A stretch of 64,000 bases of DNA from Castor canadensis (lineage: Eukaryota; Chordata; Mammalia; Rodentia; Castoridae). The first letter of the stretch is position 1, and the number at the start of each line of letters is the position of its first letter. A program made the position numbers and the translations under genes. Positions 1 through 12,320 of the stretch are shown here, in pieces. The notes beneath the pieces were generated by a model. That model made no database searches. It was not told where the DNA came from and was given only the letters and a program-made list of their open reading frames with translations. The stretch lies in contig NC_133402.1 of NCBI RefSeq assembly GCF_047511655.1, positions 68,142,951 to 68,206,950 of the forward strand, written 5' to 3'.

Positions 1-1390
1 GCTGAAGCTGGGGCCGTGCAGCTCGTCCTGGTGGCAGCAATTCATTTGTGATTAGACTGCTGCAAGCCAGGCCTCATCCACGCCTCTGCTGCCTGCTTAG
101 CAGTACTGAAACCCTCTCGTAACTCATTCTTCTCCCTTCTGTGTCTTCAGAGCCCTTGTCTCCTGTGTACCCTTACGTTTGGAGAGGGATGAAAATGTCA
201 GTAGTTACTACATCTTTTCTTGTAAGTTAATGGAAAACTGCCCAAGTCCTTTTTAGACTAGAGTGTCCTGTCATGGATAACTGGGTCACTTGGCTATGTG
301 TCAAAGAGCCCTTTGCTCCGAAGTTCCAGTACTGGGTGCAGAGTACCTCGGTGGTCTCCAGGACTGAGCTCTCTGTCATATGATGCCTTCCCTAGATGAC
401 TAGGGATGGTGGCAGCTGGAGTGGGGGATGGAGGGGTGATTTAGAACAAGTTGGACTTCATGGAGAAGGATCTGAGAGTGTGGGCGTGTGACGGATGGCA
501 TGCTGTTACATGAAGTCTCAATGAAGGATGACCTAATGTGAACCAAACTGCACGTGAACTTGGGGCAGGAAGCAGTATATCTCCTGCGTTTCTCTCCACA
601 CCGTCTGGATAGAAGAAAACAGAAAGGACACAGACTTCTTAGGTTAGCCACTTGGAAGGAACTCAAACATAGCTTCTGAAAACAAGATTAGCATTTTTGA
701 TAATTACAAGATTTTCTTTAGCACAGCATAATTTGAGAGTATCTAGTCATTTTCAGGTAATTCATAGTGTATGCATTGGGAAACAAGTTAGAAGTGTTTC
801 TTTTTGTATATTTTGAAAGGAGCATAATTTTATTTTTATGTATTTGTTAATCTAGATACACACACACGTATATTTAGGCTCATTTTTTGGAGCATTTGGA
901 TTCATATATTGTCCTTGGAGTTGCAAAGTCCCTCTTTTTTTTATTTTATCGTTCTTACATTTTCTCACCTGTCTGCATTGTTTGGGCCACCCTCCCCCAC
1001 CTCCCGTAAGTGTGTCTCTTAATGAAATAATGGAACTTAATTTATTATGCCTGGAATATTTGGATGCAGTTGGCTGTTGTTGAATATCAGGATATTTAAA
1101 AAGTTTTCTGCAGCTGAAGGCCAATTTTATTTGTATAGCACAGAATTTGGTTTGTGCATAATGCTAGGGGAAAAAATCTCATCAGTCCTTTTCAAAGAAG
1201 ATCTTCAGTGCCATTTTAGCTTTTCTGACTAACACCAACATCTTTGTCAGTCATGCTGTGTAAATCACGCCTTATGTGCAGATGTAGAATTCTCCAGTAT
1301 TGATTCAAGCCACTACAGAAATTAATTGGTCAACTGATTGACTACAAAGCCAAATTTACCAAGTTATTCCCATATCAATATTGGAACTTT

Positions 1391-1472
1391 ATTTTTTTAT
1401 ATTTGGCAGCACTGGGGTTTGAACTCAGGGCCTCATGCTTGCTAGGCAGGCGCTGCACCACTCCACCAGCTC
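1391..1472 (-). repeat. ID-like SINE
   Basis: On the minus strand this reads as the tRNA-derived unit common in the window, with the A-box and B-box (gagttcaaaccc) blocks and a trailing A-rich tail. Confidence 0.75.
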
Positions 1473-2237
1473 TCCATATCAGTATTTTCATCTTACCCTT
1501 TTACTCTATGACCTCACACCTGAACTAGTGAAACTTGAACATTTTTCCAGTGGCTTTACCGCTTTAAACTTTTCTGGGGATGTTCATATCTTCTTTTTCA
1601 AGGGTTTGGCTTATTCATTAAGACCCTTTCAAACATATTTAGTCAGTATTTTCCTGAAAGAAATGTGGTTCTGATTTGGCTGTGTTCTCTTGTCCCCTGG
1701 GACCCCCTTGACCCCTGCCCTCCTGCTGACTTTTCTCGCTGAAGGTCTCATTTTTTTCTATCTTCCTTTCTTTTGGCAATGCTACATCTTGATCCTAAAC
1801 CCTACAGCTGTTATAGTGTGCACTACTTTTGGTCCAGCACCATTCATCACTTGGTGAGCTGGGGTGGGCACAGGTGCGCCACACTTGGACTCACGGCACC
1901 TCAGGTGAGCCGAGGACGCTCATGGCTAATGCACTGAGCACCAGCCAAGCCACACAGGCTGCTGGACATCACAGCCCACCTTGGGGGAGGCTGAGGGAGA
2001 ACCGAGGGGCAGCTGTGCAGTCCTCTCGCTCTTTTCTGGGTGTCAGCCATCCCTGTGGGAGCCCAGGTGCTCATTTCTCAGTGCAGTCATTCTGCCCTCA
2101 TCTCTAAGTCTTGCCTCTGTTAGGTGACCTGTCTGGATCTCACTGCTGCCCACTCTGCTACTCAACCGGAGTCCTCATCACTGATGAAGAAGCTATGGCA
2201 GACCCAGCCCAGCCTTTGCCTGGTTGGGGGGGGGTGT

Positions 2238-2332
2238 CTTATTTATTTGTTTTAGCAATGCCAGGAATTCATCCACAAGGCCTTATACCTGCTAAGCAAG
2301 CTCTCGACCACTGAGCTGCACCCCGAACCCCA
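2238..2332 (-). repeat. ID-like SINE, diverged
   Basis: Minus-strand copy recognised by its gctcagtggtcgagagcttgc A-box region and A/T-rich tail; older than most copies here. Confidence 0.6.
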
Positions 2333-2689
2333 ACCCAGCCTTTAGCTGCTTGGATAGAATGGTCTGTCTACACAAACAGCACCAGGAGGGAGACCTCACG
2401 GCAGAAATGTGGCTTTGTAATGCCGTCGCAGCAGGCCAGGGAGCTTGTGAGGGAGCCAGGGGTCAGGACAGGAGACAGACCTTCCTCAGAGGTCTCAGAC
2501 CTTTGGCTGTGTTTTGTTTCTGCTACACAGAATTTTCTGTCTTTTTTTAAAAACTCAATTGTCAGTGTCTAAAAATTAGGGAATGACCCCCAGCATTGCA
2601 AAATAAATGAATGAATAAATAAAATAAGGAATTTCACATTAAGTCCAGTTTTCCAGATTCTTTTGGAAATTCAAGTATTTGGTAGAAAG

Positions 2690-3450
2690 AGTCAAATACA
2701 TCCGTTAGGGACGTATGGCCTCAGCCACAGGACAAGAGTTCCCGTTCCTGAAATGGACAGGACTGCAGGTGGAGTGTGTGGTGAAGACAGGATCCATCAG
2801 AGTTGTTCTGAACAGATGTTGAAGTGTGAAGAACACACTAACATCCTAGTGGAAGTGGGTGAACAGGTGGAGAAGTCAGATTCAGGGTGAGGGAGGGGCC
2901 TGGACGAGAATGTCAGCATAGAAAGGACATTTACAGCCATTCCCAAGGCAGGAAAGGAGGCACAGGAATGGGACTGAGAACAGCAAGCACCAGGAGAGCC
3001 AAGAAAGGGTGGCGTTACGGAAGCCACACAAGGAAAGTGTTTCCAGGAGGGAGGAGGGACCCACTTGTGTCAAATGCTGTGACAGGTCAGGAGAGGACAG
3101 TGGGAACTGGCAGTGGGCATAGGACGTGAGGTTGCCAGTGACCATGGCAAAAGTATGTCTGAGGCACTGGTGGAGGAGAGGGACTGGTGGACGCATGTCC
3201 GAGGGCCTGAGCCATGCATGTACACTTCTGAGACATCGGCTTCAAAGGGGAGTGGGAAAGTGGGGTGACAGCCGTGGGAACATGGGGTCGGGAGAGGGCG
3301 CTGGTGCTGGTTTTGTAAAGAGAACAGATGTTCCTGCATGTTTTTATATCAGTGGGAATGATGAGCAGAGAGGAGTGACATTATCTCAGAAAGCCGAGGG
3401 GGGAGACTGGAGTGACATTCCTAAGTGAAAGAGGAGGAAACCTCACGCCA
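2690..3450 (+). repeat. Possible ancient interspersed repeat relic
   Basis: Purine-rich sequence with phrases such as gtgtcaaatgctgtgacagg and gagcagagaggagtgacat that I associate with an old mammalian interspersed repeat also seen at 37550-37760 and 61740-61990. I cannot name the family with certainty. Confidence 0.35.
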
Positions 3451-4745
3451 GTGAGGAGGCTGAGCTCCCAGAAGAGTTCCATCCTTAGAAATGTGAAGGA
3501 AAACAGTGGGTGGGTGCAAGTTTGGTTGAGTGACTAAACAACCAGTCAGTAGAGACTTAAGAGTGACATGCTACCCGGGAGGGTCTCCCCAGTGTCTTGG
3601 CATGGTGAGTCTGTCCCTGACTTCAGCTGTGAAGAGAGGCCAACATGGTAGACAGTGTCACCCCCCAGGTCCTGGTTTGAGATTGTGTGTTGACACTGCT
3701 TTCATCTCTAGGGCGCTCTTGGGAGAACTTGCTTGCAAGGCAAGGCAAAGTAGGGTGGGTCCCTGGGCTCCACTGGGAAGCAGCAGGGTCTGAGGATGGG
3801 ACGTGCACTTCTGACCCCCACCCACCAGGCCAGGCGTACTCCCATGCTACAGGACCAGCCGTACCCCGTGGGCACTTGAGTTGGTGACTCTTGATTTCAG
3901 TCGTGGTGGTTCCTGGCTGTGGGGGTGCGCTGGTGTGTGCGTGGGAATGAGGGGGTGGGAGCGAGGGAAGACGGCCAGAGTCAGGGGATGCTTGGTGCCA
4001 TGTTTCCAGAGAAGCAGCACTGTCTTTGTTGGTGTCTGCTTGAGCCTTGCACATGAAAAGCTTGGTGGGAACTAAACTTGCTCCATGTATACCTCGTGGA
4101 TGACCTTTTTTCCATGCTAAATGGTCTGCAGGCGGCTCCATGTTACCAGCTATGATTCCCAACTACTAAACTAGGCATGAAAATTCTGTCTGATCTTTTG
4201 GTAACATCAGGTCACAGGGATTATTTTAATCGCTCACATAAGCAGTATTGTTGCTGGCTTGGGTTCAAACTGTGTCTTGTGATCTGGATGAGTCTGTAGA
4301 GATTCTATCAAGTTAAAATTAGAGCACTTATTTTAAGAGATGTGTGCAAGCTGAGACAAATCCCTTACTGGGTCACAATGAATGGCCCTTGGTAATAGAC
4401 AGTGGTGGTAGGTACCCAACCTTATTCCTTCCTGGATGGTGAGATGGAGGATAATGCAAGCAGGGACAGAACCAGTGAGTCTTCTGGTTTTCCTCATTCT
4501 GAGTTGGGCTCAGTGAAGCTTTATCCCTGACATCAGCATTTCCCTTTCCTCTCATGGCTCTTTTGCTTCTAGCCACACAGCTTACATCTTTACTGATACC
4601 TGATTATTGCCTGGGTGGAGAAGATGCCGCTCTAAGAAAATGTCCTGTTAGCCTTTTGTAAGGTGAGCCCCCAAAGTAGCATTTAGGCTAAAATATCCTA
4701 TTTTTTCTTCTCTTCTCTTCTTTTCTCCTCGCTCTCTCTCTCTCC

Positions 4746-4824
4746 TTTTTTTTTTTAGTGCTGAGGATAAAACAACCATGCCCTACAGGCATTCCATTGT
4801 TGAGCCACACACATCCTCAGCCCC
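4746..4824 (-). repeat. ID-like SINE, diverged
   Basis: Minus-strand copy with a poly(T) lead (its A tail) and a gctgaggatgtgtgtggctc start on the minus strand. Confidence 0.6.
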
Positions 4825-5220
4825 TAAAATATTTCACCACTATGACCTGACACCTACGTAATTCATTTTGATATGATTATTTGGGATTTCATAAATGACC
4901 AAAGGGTGAATTAAGATTGAAGTGATTTTTTTTTAAAAATTCCTCAAGGAACGTAATTTAAACATAACAACTTACTTGAAACTCACATCTAGATTAATTG
5001 AAACTCTCAGTACAAAAACAGACTAGCCTTTGAGGCCTCCGTTCATCTTTTTGTGTGCCAAGTGTGACTGGTTGGGAAAGCCATAGAAAGAGCCTTTGGC
5101 TCCGTAGCATTGTGTTAGTTAGAGTTGCTACATGGTTGAAGGAACACCTCAGCCTTCCTGTGCGGTGGCGATTTCCAGAACAAGCTTCGATGACTACCTT
5201 GCATAGCGTTGCAAAGTCTG

Positions 5221-5450
5221 CCAGGCTCCAGTGGCTCACACCTGTAATCCCAGCTACTCAGGAGGCAGAGATGAGGAGGATCATGGTTGGAAGCCAGCCT
5301 AGGAAAATAGTTGCAAAACTGAATCCCAAAAAATACTCAACACAAAAAAGGGCTGGCAGAGTGGCTCAAGTGATAGAGGACCTGCCTAGCAAGTGTGAGG
5401 CCCTGAGTTCAAACCCCACTACCAGAGGGGGTAAAAAAAAACAAAAAAAC
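5221..5450 (+). repeat. Composite B1-like plus ID-like SINE
   Basis: The left half is 7SL/B1-like (cctgtaatcccagctactca) and the right half is the tRNA-derived unit ending gagttcaaaccccactacc followed by an A-rich tail. Confidence 0.85.
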
Positions 5451-7156
5451 TTGCAAAGTCTGCCTTGCCTCTCCCCCACCTTCTTATGGGAGCCTGTGTG
5501 TTCCCCACTTAGCAGTGGCTAGACTTCCCACTCTGTCCTCCTCCCACCCTTGGGGGGACCCTTGGGCTGGCCTGACCTGTCCATCTAGGTGACTCACCCA
5601 GGCCTGCCCTTCTCATGGGAAGCCCTGCTCCAACACCTGCTTTCCCACAGTGTTCCACCGATGGTGGGGCGTAGCTATTAAAGCAATCCAAATCCTAGAG
5701 CTTCCAAAACAGAGTCCCATTCCTTTCCAGACAGAAATAGGGCAGACTGCAGCCTGCACCCATGACACCTGCAGCTGCTGCCTGGCCCACCAGCCCCAGG
5801 TCATCCTCACCTCCTTGTGCTCTTCTCTGCCTCCATGCTCCCGTGTTCTCATGAGCTGGTTCAGGTCTGCCTGCAATAACCTGACCCACATAGTTTTGTG
5901 GGAAATCTACTGGCATCCCACACTTCATTATTTGTTTTATTGCAGAAATTTGGGGTCACCGTGGGGACGTGACTGTGCTGTGCTGCCTTCCACAGTCCTG
6001 CTGACCTGCTGTTGGGCCTCTCTTGTTCCTCCCCATGTGCTGCTGCATCCCACTGTACCCAGGGAATTCCCTGCTCTACACAGAAAGGGCAGTTCCACCC
6101 ACATTTAGGATGCATTAAGATCCCGTATGTACCTCAAATAGGCTTTCCGAGGGATTTCTCGAAGGGAGGACTACCCAGTGGGTGGTTTGGGTACAGCAGA
6201 TAAAGAAGTACTCTGAAGGAGTTAGAGACACTCGGTAACGTGGATTCATAAGGCTGGAGCCCGAGGCCCGCACCACCGTGAGATGCAGGTGTGCACCGAC
6301 TCCACGTGGTGGTCCTGTTGACACTCAGGAGGAGGCCACATGTGGAGACACCTCACCAGTGTGACCAGGGAGGATGTCTGAAGCCCCTGATCCAATCTGG
6401 AGAGGACCTGAGGCACATGGAGGCTGGTGCGCCTTCCTGCTGTGACAGAGGTCTGGGCAGCCTCCCTGTGCCCTTGTGGCTAAGCTCTGACCCCTACTTT
6501 GCACTGGGGGCTGGGGAGCAGCTGGGAAGGCATGGACACTCCCCAACACATTGACTTGGAGGCCACTGTGGGCCTAAGAAACATCGTCCATTTGTCTTCT
6601 CATTCTTCCCTGTGTTCCCAAGGGGGCCAGGTGGCTTTCTTTGTGACTTCCTGTGCAGTTGCTACTCCCTATGGCAGGACCTTTTGTGTACCTGGGGTGC
6701 TCGCTCTTCCACTTTCAGATCTATGGATGGGAAGTTAATCCACGGATTAACGAACGCCACCGTGAGACAATGGCCTTTTTGATTCTGGGAGTGTCGGATA
6801 ACAACCTAGATCTGGGTAGGAATCTTGGCTCTGAAGCCAGAATGCCTGCGTGGAACCACAAGCCTGTCACTCCCACGGTTATGTGGTCCTCCATGCTATT
6901 GATCTTCACGCCTTGGTTCCCTCACACGTTGTGCACAAGAGTATTCAGAAATGTTAGCTGTTCCTGTGACATCTGACACCTGACAGCTCACAAGCAGGTC
7001 AGAACGAAAGGAAGTTCACCACACTGTGTGCATATGTTACGATTTCAGCGCTCTGCCACATTCATGTGGACGTTCATGTTAGGCACAGACTAATTGTAGC
7101 AGCGTAAGTGTCGGGGTACAGGTGGAGATGTAATGGTTGTGTACGGTAGGAACTGC

Positions 7157-7470
7157 GCTGGGTATGGTGGTGCACGGCTATAACCCCAGCGAGGCAGAGA
7201 TCGGGAGGACAGTGGTCCAAGACAAGCCCTGGCAAAAAAGCCAACAAGACCCTATCTCAACAAATAACCTGGGCATGGTGGTTTATGTCTGCAATGCCAG
7301 CTACACAGAATGTTTAGTAGGAAGATTAAAGTCAGAGGCTGGCCTTAGGAAAACTTGTGAGCCCCTATCTGAAGAAATAACCTAAAGCAAAAAAGGGCTG
7401 GGGAGGCATGGCCCATGGTAGAGTGCTTGTCTAGCAGTGTGAGGCCCTGAGTTCAAACCCTGGCACTCTA
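7157..7470 (+). repeat. Composite SINE with two B1-like units and one ID-like unit
   Basis: Two successive B1-like arms (from 7157 and about 7268) are followed by the tRNA-derived unit ending near 7470. This trimeric form recurs at 19592 and 54938. Confidence 0.75.
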
Positions 7471-8619
7471 AGGTGGGCTTGGGGGTGGCAGGTACTCTTT
7501 CATTTGCAGGAGACTTATAAGTGGGACAGTTGGTTGCCCTGAGGGCGGGTCTTTCTGAGCAGGCCTTATTCTCACAGTCATGGGGTGGAGCATCCTAGGA
7601 TAGAATGTCCTAGGTCCCCGAGGAGGGGAAGGAGAGAGACAGAGAGGCGAGGCTGGCAAGTCCCACCACCACACAGCCCTGGACAGCTCTGTCTGGGCTT
7701 CACTAACAAGCTAATCAAATCTGCCTAACAGGAACACTATCCTAACCACATCCTGAAAGAGTGCAGGCCCCAAACACAGTAAACTCTTAGAAGACAGCTA
7801 ACAGGTCCCTAACAATAAAGGAAATAAAACTTCAGGTGACAGGAAATGTTGCATGAGCAGAGATTGCATTATTTTGATTTATACATCTTGCTCAAAATAC
7901 ACTGGGTACCTATGGGGTAAGCCACTGAACACGGGAGCCCAGAGCTTCCTCTGCCTCTGGAGGACACCTGGTTGTGCACCCAGTGCTCACCTGGTGTCTG
8001 CGTCTCCCTGCCTGCATATCCCCCATTTTATTTGAAGCTACCCAGGTCCTCTTGTAGGAACTCGAAGTCACATCCCTCAGCCTCTGTTGCCCCACACCAA
8101 GTGAGTCCTGAGCACCCATGTCTCCTGCTCGATCGTTGTACTCCTCTTTATTGTTTTTATATATGCACAGATTTCCTCCAAACCCATACAGGGTTCTGCT
8201 TCTCTGTATTTATTCTGAAATATGGTATGTGTACAAATCCATGCAGTGTTTTAAAACATCTGCCACGTGAGTTAAGAAATGGAACGGCACAGAAAGGAGA
8301 CTGTGGGTAACAATTGTGTACTATGTATTTCACAAAGCTCCAAGAAAGGAATTTGAAAGTTCTTATCACAGAGAAATGATAAATGTTTAAGGACACTGAT
8401 ATGTTTAACTGGATTAAATATCACAAGAAGAAAACCTGACACTAGCCCACTAGTAAGTATAATTGTAATGTTTGTATGTATCAGTAACATACATTTAATT
8501 TTTAAAAAAGCAATGGAACACTACCAGTACCTTAGAAACCCCTTTTTTGTCCCTTCCTGGTCACAGCTTCACCCATCTACCCAGTATCATGAAATTTACT
8601 TTGAGGTTCTCTAATCTTT

Positions 8620-8840
8620 GAGTAGTACCTTACTTTGTTTGGTCTTATGTAAATGGAGTCAGGTGCATGTAATTCTGTTTGACTCATTTCTTTAGCATAA
8701 GTATTTTAAATTCATCTGTGCCCTGCATGAAGTGGACAGCTGTCATTCACTGATTTTCACTGTTACATTGTACATGAGGTGGACAGCTGTCGTTCTCTGC
8801 TACATTGTATTCCATGGCTTGAACATACCAGGGTTTCCCT
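8620..8840 (-). repeat. L1M-type LINE relic
   Basis: Antisense form of a typical old L1 3' region (attcatctgtgc… tacattgtattccatgg). It contains an internal near-duplication around gtggacagctgtc. Confidence 0.5.
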
Positions 8841-9423
8841 TTAAGAGATGGAATTGATACATAACTAAAATCTCAAAATGATGCTAGACAGTGAGCAAGT
8901 GCTTCATATTTTCCTTCCTTCTCTCTACTTCTCTGTGGGTCAGCTGGCATAGAGCTGACCCTCTCAGCTGGAATGGAGCCAGGCCACAGGTGTGACCTGG
9001 CTCTAGACCACCTCTCCCATTCTTCTGGAACCAGCAGGCATCACAGATGTCATTTATCCCTTCTGCAAGGGTGAAGAGCAGACCTGGTTACGCGTGGTCA
9101 CAGCTGCCCACATGAGCCAGATGAGCGGGTCCGGCAGGCATCGGGTGGGAAGTCCGTCCCTGGGGAGGCTGGGGGAGTAGCAGTAACTGAACCTAGCCTG
9201 TGGACGTGGGTTGCTTCTGGTTTCTGAGTGTTCCAGACAGTGCTGCTGCCCTTCCCACATACGTAACACACACTTGAGAAATCCTGAGCGTCTGTCGCCT
9301 GGTCTCCCAGTGAGATCTGATTCCCGTCAGCAGTGGGTCTGGGATGGAAGGGACGCATTTCAGGCTGTATGGATGCCAGGTGCTCAGAACCACTGACCTC
9401 CTCCACTTGTGTTCCCACTGCAG

Positions 9424-9643
9424 GTTTGGCGCAGGTGCCAAAGTTGTGCATTTCCTGGGACAGGTCAAACCCTGGAATTACACTTACGACCCCGAAACAA
9501 AAAGTGTCAAAAGCGAGTCCCACGATCCCACTGCCATGCACCCAGAGTTCCTCAGCCTGTGGTGGGACATCTTCACCACCACCGTCCTACCTCTGCTGCA
9601 ACACTTCGGCCTTGTCAAAGACTCCTGCTCACAGCCGAACATG
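9424..9643 (+). CDS. GYG1: Glycogenin-1, exon (third from last coding exon)
   Basis: Glycogenin-1 is the cytosolic self-glucosylating enzyme that primes glycogen synthesis: it builds a short glucose chain on its own tyrosine, which glycogen synthase then extends. This exon encodes the end of the GT8 glycosyltransferase domain, with the strongly conserved AKVVHFLG and [10 protein letters not shown] stretches, then WWDIFTT and [10 protein letters not shown]. The HFLG…KPW segment belongs to the conserved active-site region of the family, contributing to manganese/UDP binding. It follows an acceptor (ctgcag) at 9423 and ends at a donor (gtaggt) at 9644. The first base completes a codon begun upstream (phase 2 entry) and the exon ends on a full codon. 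The acceptor tyrosine itself should be just upstream of this exon, outside the window. Identity is clear from residue similarity to human GYG1. Confidence 0.95.
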
Positions 9644-9957
9644 GTAGGTTCTGCTCACCTTCCTCTTCCTTCAGGTTGTTCAGGGCTGCGCTCTGCAGTC
9701 GGGGCTCAGGCGTCTTTAGTAATAGTATTTTAAACAAAAGTAAGGTTTTGTGGAAAGAAAGCAGTGAGCATCTTAGACAAATAGAAGTAGCAAAAGTACA
9801 TTATGTAGCAAGTTTCATTAGGTCTGAGAGCACAAGAAAGGTTTCTAGAGTTTTTCTGTCCATCTGTTCATTGTAACTATAAAATTCTTAGTCCATTATC
9901 ACACAAAGATTCTGAGATTATTCCTAACCCAGAAGTCTGTAGAAAAAACCAACGTCC

Positions 9958-10033
9958 AGGCTGGAGCTGCAGCTTGCCTAGCATGTGCAAGGCCCTGGGT
10001 TCCATCCCCAGCACCACAGCGGGAAAAAAGAGA
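9958..10033 (+). repeat. ID-like SINE
   Basis: ggctggagctgcagc…cttgcctagcatgtgcaaggccctgggttccatccc followed by an A/G tail: a tRNA-derived ID-type element. Confidence 0.7.
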
Positions 10034-10479
10034 GTGCCCCATTCAGCATTTTAGAAATTGCTTAGAAAAACGTGTTTTCGGTGAAAAACCACGATAACAT
10101 GAAAATACAATCAATATTTTTAGTGCTATTTTGATTTCCTATTTTTGTGTTCCTGTGATTACGTAGGATCTTGGGAAGAAGCCCCTCTGAGGTGGGGCAT
10201 AATGCTAACACTCGCAGGCCTCTTCTGAGGTTTGTTCTGGGCGCACTGGAGGAGGGTAAGCAATGCTGTGTTACAGCTGGGTATCTGAAGAAGTAAAGGG
10301 CGAATTAGAGTCAGGTAACCGCCGTCAGGATTGTGAGATAATCTCATCAGACTCTTCTTTTTTGCACAGTTTTGACCTCACTCATGTCATTCACTAGCGT
10401 TTGTGCCAAAAGACAGAAAGGAGAAAGGGAGAAGTACCCATCACATTCTTATTCTAGCTACTCTATACGGGTCATGGGA

Positions 10480-10700
10480 TAACGCTGTACAGCACTTGCA
10501 ACAGTGCCCAGCACACAGTAAGTGCCTAATGAAAGGTAGCTGTTTATTTCGCCCCTATGACTAGTCTATCAAGTAAGTACTGTCATTGTTAATGTCCCTT
10601 CTTTATAAATTGACGAGGCTTACAGAGGTCATACAGCTTATCATAGTTAGGTGTTAGTCTGGAATAGCAGAACCTGGACTCGAATCCAGAACTGAAATCC
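10480..10700. repeat. MIR-type SINE relic
   Basis: Contains cagtgcccagcacacagtaagtgcc and, further on, gaggcttacagaggtcatacag and acctggactcgaatccag, phrases characteristic of MIR elements. Confidence 0.65.
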
Positions 10701-11596
10701 TTAGGAAGATTTGAGACAGACCTTGTCTAAGGTCTATCTCTACAGCCCAGAATTAAGTCTAGCACTGCTTATGGCAGGGGAAGGAAGAGGTACACTTTAA
10801 ACACTGAACTGTTAGGTCTAGACCCAAGGGCCTTTGTCCTAGGGAGCTCCCTGTGGCTCATGGCCCGTGTGGTGTGTAGCAGAGGGCTCTGGAATAGCAC
10901 CTCAATAATCCTGTTGCAAATGAAGAAGGCAGAGGCAGAGCTCACCAGAGGGAGGACTTATGCAGCCTCACCCACAACACAATCCTGTGACCAAAATCCT
11001 TGATGTTCTGGTGTATTTGAATGCACACGAATACACTCCTATGCACATCGACAAAAACAGGTATTCAGAAATGTGCCCCACCGTTTTCCCTGTTAGAAGC
11101 AATACCTATTTTTATCCATTCACCCTTTTTCTTCCACTAAGATTTTCAGAACCTGCTCACCTTCAGGCTTCCCAAAGGGTAGCATTGGTGTTCTTTCCTG
11201 ACGCACTGTCGGTGTCCCATGTCTCATTACCCATCCGAAATGAGAGTCACACTGAATGTATAGAACTTTCCCCGTTTGCTGCAGACACCCTGCTCTTTCC
11301 ACAAAACAAGGGCTGAGGATTACAAACCAGGGAAAGGTGACAACAGGCTTGGAAAGTTGTTCAAAACTAAGCAAGTTAGAATAGATGCTACTTGGAAATA
11401 CAGCCTGGAACCACTAAGCCTTCCTTCTTATAATGTGACAACTTGAGTGTGTGCTGTGGCTCTTTCTGAAGCGTGGCACGTGAGGTGTCACTGTGTTTAA
11501 GTTCTCAACCTTTCCGAGCCCACACGGACTGAGTTGATCATGAGACTTGTGTTCCTGTGTCCTTCCATCTCACACTTTCTAATGAACTGTTTGCAG

Positions 11597-11647
11597 CTTG
11601 CAGACTTGGTCTGTACACTGGCTTTCTCTTGTGGCTTCTGTAGAAAG
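11597..11647 (+). CDS. GYG1: Glycogenin-1, penultimate coding exon (51 nt)
   Basis: A 51-base, 17-codon exon that keeps the reading frame at both ends, encoding LADLVCTLAFSCGFCRK, the counterpart of the LSDLVYTLAFSCGFCRK segment I recall in human GYG1. The acceptor is ttgcag at 11591-11596 and the donor is gtatgc at 11648. Because it is a multiple of three it can be skipped without a frameshift, and human isoforms lacking a short exon in this region have been described. It forms part of the variable linker between the catalytic domain and the C-terminal glycogen synthase-binding tail. A decayed second copy lies about 720 bases downstream (12321-12382). Confidence 0.95.
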
Positions 11648-11912
11648 GTATGCAGAACTTAAACATTAACCCTAATTGCGTTGTTCTCTCAATGTTCTCC
11701 CGAGTCAAGAAGTCTTCATTTTCTTAGGAGAAACAACCATACGACCCTTGTATTTAGTTTTGTGTCTTTTTTGTTTGTTTCATGTAATTGTTTTGTTTTT
11801 GCTACTTTGCATGATAATTCATCCTGGCTTTCCTTACCTTCTTCAATTTGCTGCATTCTTCCAAATGCTGTGATTCTCAGCCCTCAAGATGCCTGGTTAT
11901 GCCCTTTTCTAG

Positions 11913-12086
11913 GAGCACGTGTCAGGAGCTGTGTCCCAGCTGTCCCTCGCAGAGGTCCCAGCTCCACCCCAGCCTTTTGTATCCTCAGAAGAGCGAAAGG
12001 AGCGGTGGGAGCAGGGCCAAGCCGATTACCTGGGCGCAGACTCCTTTGATAACATCAAGAGGAAGCTTGACACATACCTGCAGTAG
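11913..12086 (+). CDS. GYG1: Glycogenin-1, last coding exon with stop
   Basis: The exon starts after a pyrimidine-rich acceptor (cccttttctag, to 11912) and encodes the linker and C terminus: [12 protein letters not shown], then [20 protein letters not shown] and [13 protein letters not shown], ending at TAG 12084-12086. The last 30 or so residues are the conserved tail through which glycogenin binds glycogen synthase; every residue I know to be conserved in this tail is present. The three exons in the window total 445 bases and join in frame. The linker is proline-rich here (EVPAPPQPF), a part that varies among mammals. Confidence 0.95.
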   Translation, partial: EHVSGAVSQLSLAEVPAPPQPFVSSEERKERWEQGQADYLGADSFDNIKRKLDTYLQ

Positions 12087-12320
12087 AAGCGCTGCCGTGG
12101 TCCCGTGCACTTCACTTTGCAGGCACTGTCTCTGATGTGTAGTGTCCAGAGCTGGGTGGAGAGAGGTCTGTTTCCATGGCCAGAGGCGTCCACTAACTCA
12201 TCAGCTGAGGGTTTGTGGATAGCGGGCGAGAACTGGGAAAGGTATGAAGTGCTAATTCTGTTATGTGGACGGTGTTCTGCTTTGTCCATCCATCTTACAC
12301 ATCCTGATGAATGTCTGCAG

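Larger units (their letters stand above)
1..9423 (+). other. GYG1: GYG1 intron upstream of the first exon in the window
   Basis: No conserved exon of glycogenin or any other recognisable gene was found in this stretch. It ends in an acceptor (tgcag) at 9423. It holds scattered SINEs (listed separately), an antisense L1 relic near 8620-8840 and a purine-rich stretch around 2700-3450 that looks like an old interspersed repeat. The GYG1 exon encoding the glycosyltransferase core and the self-glucosylated tyrosine should lie further upstream, outside the window. Short open frames here have no family resemblance I can recognise. Confidence 0.8.

Noticed and set aside
3623-4162. 179-codon minus-strand open frame in the GYG1 intron
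   Set aside because: No family resemblance, no splice or promoter context, low-complexity proline/histidine composition.
5055-5522. 155-codon + strand open frame
   Set aside because: Much of it is translated SINE sequence (5221-5450).
6653-6976. 107-codon + strand open frame checked as a possible GYG1 exon
   Set aside because: Not similar to glycogenin; the next true exon at 9424 expects a preceding exon ending in a different sequence.
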